Assembly (NCBI GenBank): GCA_014799645.1
Contig: JAAVHQ010000032.1
Location: 1-5,659 of the forward strand
Source: Clostridiales bacterium
Lineage (GTDB): Bacteria > Bacillota > Clostridia > Christensenellales > UBA3700
Reading direction: 5' to 3'
Length of the DNA: 5,659 nucleotides
In this document: positions 4,117 to 5,659 of the stretch, one piece after another
How positions within the stretch are numbered: position 1 is the first letter of the stretch
Layout of the letters: the number at the start of each line of letters is the position of its first letter
Notes under the pieces: model-generated
Told to the model about the DNA's origin: nothing
Databases searched by the model: none
The model's input: the letters and a program-made list of their open reading frames with translations, nothing else
Made by a program: the position numbers and the translations under genes

Positions 4117-5659
4117 TTTTGCGCATACTCTTCTGCTCACGCAAAAATTCATTATATCTCTCTATTTGATCTTCGCGCAAATCTACCATATTCTTAGCAG
4201 TTGCGAGAGCCGTCGCATCAGCGACAACTACTTCACTTTCTTTGACTTTTACCTTTGTGCCATCACTACTTGCTCCGCGGCGAATATCTTTGAAATACTC
4301 GTCTTCCATCTTGAAGAGCGCAACGGTCGTGTTTTTCTTTATCGTCAACTTGACGAGCGGATTGACGGTCGATTGTCCTAATACGATGAAGTAAGTCGAC
4401 TTCTTCTCTTTGCACTTGTCTTTGCTCAAAGCATAGTTTTTGAGCGTGTCGAAAATCTTCTTTTGCGTAGCCGAGAGTTTTGCGTAAGCCTCGTCAAGGG
4501 TCAATCTCGGCGAAGACGTCTTTGCCTTTGGCGCAGGTTTCTCGGCAGGGATTTCGACGATCTTTTCGACGACTTTCTCCACCTCAACGGGAACTTCCAC
4601 AACTTTCTCTACTACCTTTTCTACCTCGACAGGGACTTCCACCTTGACTTCCTTGACAACTTCCTTTTCCACTATCTTTTCAACAGGCACTTCGACTTTC
4701 TTCTCCACAATCTTCTCGACCGGCACTTCCTTAACAACCACTTGCGGCTCGGATTGCTTGGTTGTAAGTTCAATCATCTGTCTCATCAACATCTCTTGAT
4801 TTTTGAGAAGTTGCTTGATAGTCTCGTCATTGTGTTCCGTCTTTTCCACTACTTTGAGAATGGTTTCGTCACTCGTACTTTGAACGATAGGCTGAACTGG
4901 TTGCAACTTGCTTGCAAGTCTGTCAAGCACTTCTTCGCTTACGCTTGACGCTGCGACTTCTCTCTCGACTACGTTTTCGCTATACTTCTGCTCTGCAAGT
5001 TGTTGCATCAAGTTGTCAATACGCTCTTCGTTGCGTTCATTCTGCTCAATGAGTTTCTGCACGAGTTCGTCATTCGAGGACGCTTGTTGCGGCAGCAACA
5101 TTTGTTGCACGCTCGGCAAGAGAGCCGTCATAGTCTCCGACACTATTCCGCGTATATCTTCTACGCCTATGCCTTGTTGATAAGCAAAGCCACCTTGCGG
5201 TTGTCCTGCTCCGCCGTTATAGCGCGAATTATTCTTCTCTTCTTTTGCGTCTTCCAATTCTTCCAATGCTCTGTTGCACGACTTCTTTTCGAGCATCATA
5301 AATATAAACGCTAAGACCGCAACTCCCATTAGTATGCAAGCCAACGCCGTCCACGTCGAGTATGCCCAACCAAACAAGCCTGTCACGGCGGTTGCATAGA
5401 ATCCGCTATACCTTTTCTCCAATATTCTCTTGGCTTTCTTGCGCTGACCGGCGTAGCCTATGCCCTTGGATACAAATATTATTATCAATATTATACTGAT
5501 TACGCTTGCTATTACTTGCCACCATTGTTTGAGTATCTCGCCCACCTTGCCGAACGTGTCTGACGCGCTATCAGGTTTCTTCTCAAACTCGCGCATAGGC
5601 ATATTATCAATGTCTACCGCATTGCCGTTCTTGTCAACAAATTCGAATTTATCCTTTTC
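4112..5659 (-). CDS. Membrane-anchored coiled-coil protein with VPVEK-type repeats (5' partial)
   Basis: I cannot name this protein. Numbering from the methionine at 5602, it has a hydrophobic segment at about 29-50, a basic stretch QRKKAKR (53-59) and a second hydrophobic region at about 67-103. Next come a Gly/Gln-rich linker (124-145), coiled-coil stretches (about 178-206 and 245-283), and Val/Glu/Lys repeats built on EVPVEKIVEK (about 288-353). A conserved-looking C-terminal domain (about 366-496; KLTIKKNTTVALFKMEDEY, DLREDQIERYNEFL) follows. I have an impression of this last domain from uncharacterised clostridial proteins, but no name. The methionine at 5602 is probably not the start: the frame stays open to the edge for 19 more codons (ending NGNAVDIDN) and no SD precedes that ATG. 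The repeats probably form a stiff spacer between membrane and C-terminal domain. An envelope scaffold role is inference. Confidence 0.85.
   Translation of the reverse strand, partial: EKDKFEFVDKNGNAVDIDNMPMREFEKKPDSASDTFGKVGEILKQWWQVIASVISIILIIIFVSKGIGYAGQRKKAKRILEKRYSGFYATAVTGLFGWAYSTWTALACILMGVAVLAFIFMMLEKKSCNRALEELEDAKEEKNNSRYNGGAGQPQGGFAYQQGIGVEDIRGIVSETMTALLPSVQQMLLPQQASSNDELVQKLIEQNERNEERIDNLMQQLAEQKYSENVVEREVAASSVSEEVLDRLASKLQPVQPIVQSTSDETILKVVEKTEHNDETIKQLLKNQEMLMRQMIELTTKQSEPQVVVKEVPVEKIVEKKVEVPVEKIVEKEVVKEVKVEVPVEVEKVVEKVVEVPVEVEKVVEKIVEIPAEKPAPKAKTSSPRLTLDEAYAKLSATQKKIFDTLKNYALSKDKCKEKKSTYFIVLGQSTVNPLVKLTIKKNTTVALFKMEDEYFKDIRRGASSDGTKVKVKESEVVVADATALATAKNMVDLREDQIERYNEFLREQKSMRKK
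4544..4741 (-). repeat. Degenerate VPVE(K/V) repeats inside the large membrane protein
   Basis: This stretch encodes about 66 residues with EVPVE recurring at residues 292, 304, 322 and 336, and a degenerate EIPAE at 350; IVEK or VVEK follows the EVPVE units. The last two full units (322-333 and 336-347) are 14 residues apart and nearly identical in protein. Their DNA differs at many third positions, so the repeat is held by selection on protein rather than by recent duplication. Confidence 0.8.

Noticed and set aside
4079..4381. A 100-codon plus-strand frame starting with a hydrophobic run.
   Set aside because: It begins inside the terminator hairpin and runs antisense to the conserved C-terminal domain of the large protein. 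The hydrophobic start is the translation of the T-rich 3' region.
4544..4741. A recently expanded tandem DNA repeat.
   Set aside because: The repeat is clear in protein but the codons have diverged between units, so recent slippage is not supported.
4463..4948. A 161-codon open frame on the plus strand rich in Phe, Leu, Asp, His and Asn.
   Set aside because: It is antisense to the VPVEK repeats and coiled coil of the large minus-strand gene. Its odd composition is what the complement of Glu/Lys/Val-rich codons produces, and it has no SD.

Overview
The window looks like chromosomal DNA from a member of the Bacillota, probably an uncultured gut-type clostridial lineage. This rests on a clostridial-type dGTPase-like protein, a DUF4364 winged-helix protein, an HPr-like protein retaining the regulatory serine motif, textbook sigma-A promoters with AGGAG-type ribosome binding sites, Rho-independent hairpins with T-runs, and very AT-rich intergenic DNA. 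The assignment comes from recognising families, not from a search.

Layout. (1) 1-61, minus: the first 20 codons of a membrane or secreted protein that runs off the left edge. (2) 62-474: a regulatory-looking intergenic region with two copies of a 19-bp motif in inverted orientation, one of them part of a 26-bp near-perfect palindrome. It also holds a minus-strand promoter, a possible distal plus-strand promoter, and a GC-rich 137-bp fold-back element with 14-bp terminal inverted repeats that ends just before the proximal dgt promoter. (3) 475-1479, plus: a dGTPase-like HD hydrolase whose promoter sits so close to the ATG that the mRNA is probably leaderless. (4) 1512-1543: a hairpin shared with the convergent operon on its right. 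(5) 3144-1528, minus: a two-gene operon of an unrecognised 235-aa helical protein and a zinc-type cation diffusion facilitator. (6) 3145-3306: back-to-back divergent promoters. (7) 3307-4061, plus: a two-gene operon of a small HPr-like protein without the phosphocarrier histidine and a DUF4364 winged-helix protein. (8) 4060-4088: a strong bidirectional terminator. (9) 5659-4112, minus: a large membrane-anchored coiled-coil protein with VPVEK-type repeats, open to the right edge.

Working together. Both small operons have a clear SD only for the first gene. Their second genes begin 3 or 5 nt after the preceding stop with no recognisable SD, so they are probably translationally coupled. Both convergent gene pairs end at a hairpin preceded by the same 23-nt repeat. 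No pathway links the genes; dNTP hydrolysis, zinc efflux, HPr-like signalling with a DNA-binding partner, and a cell-envelope scaffold appear to be independent housekeeping functions. I found no CRISPR array, tRNA, rRNA, insertion sequence with a transposase gene, or recognisable defence system.
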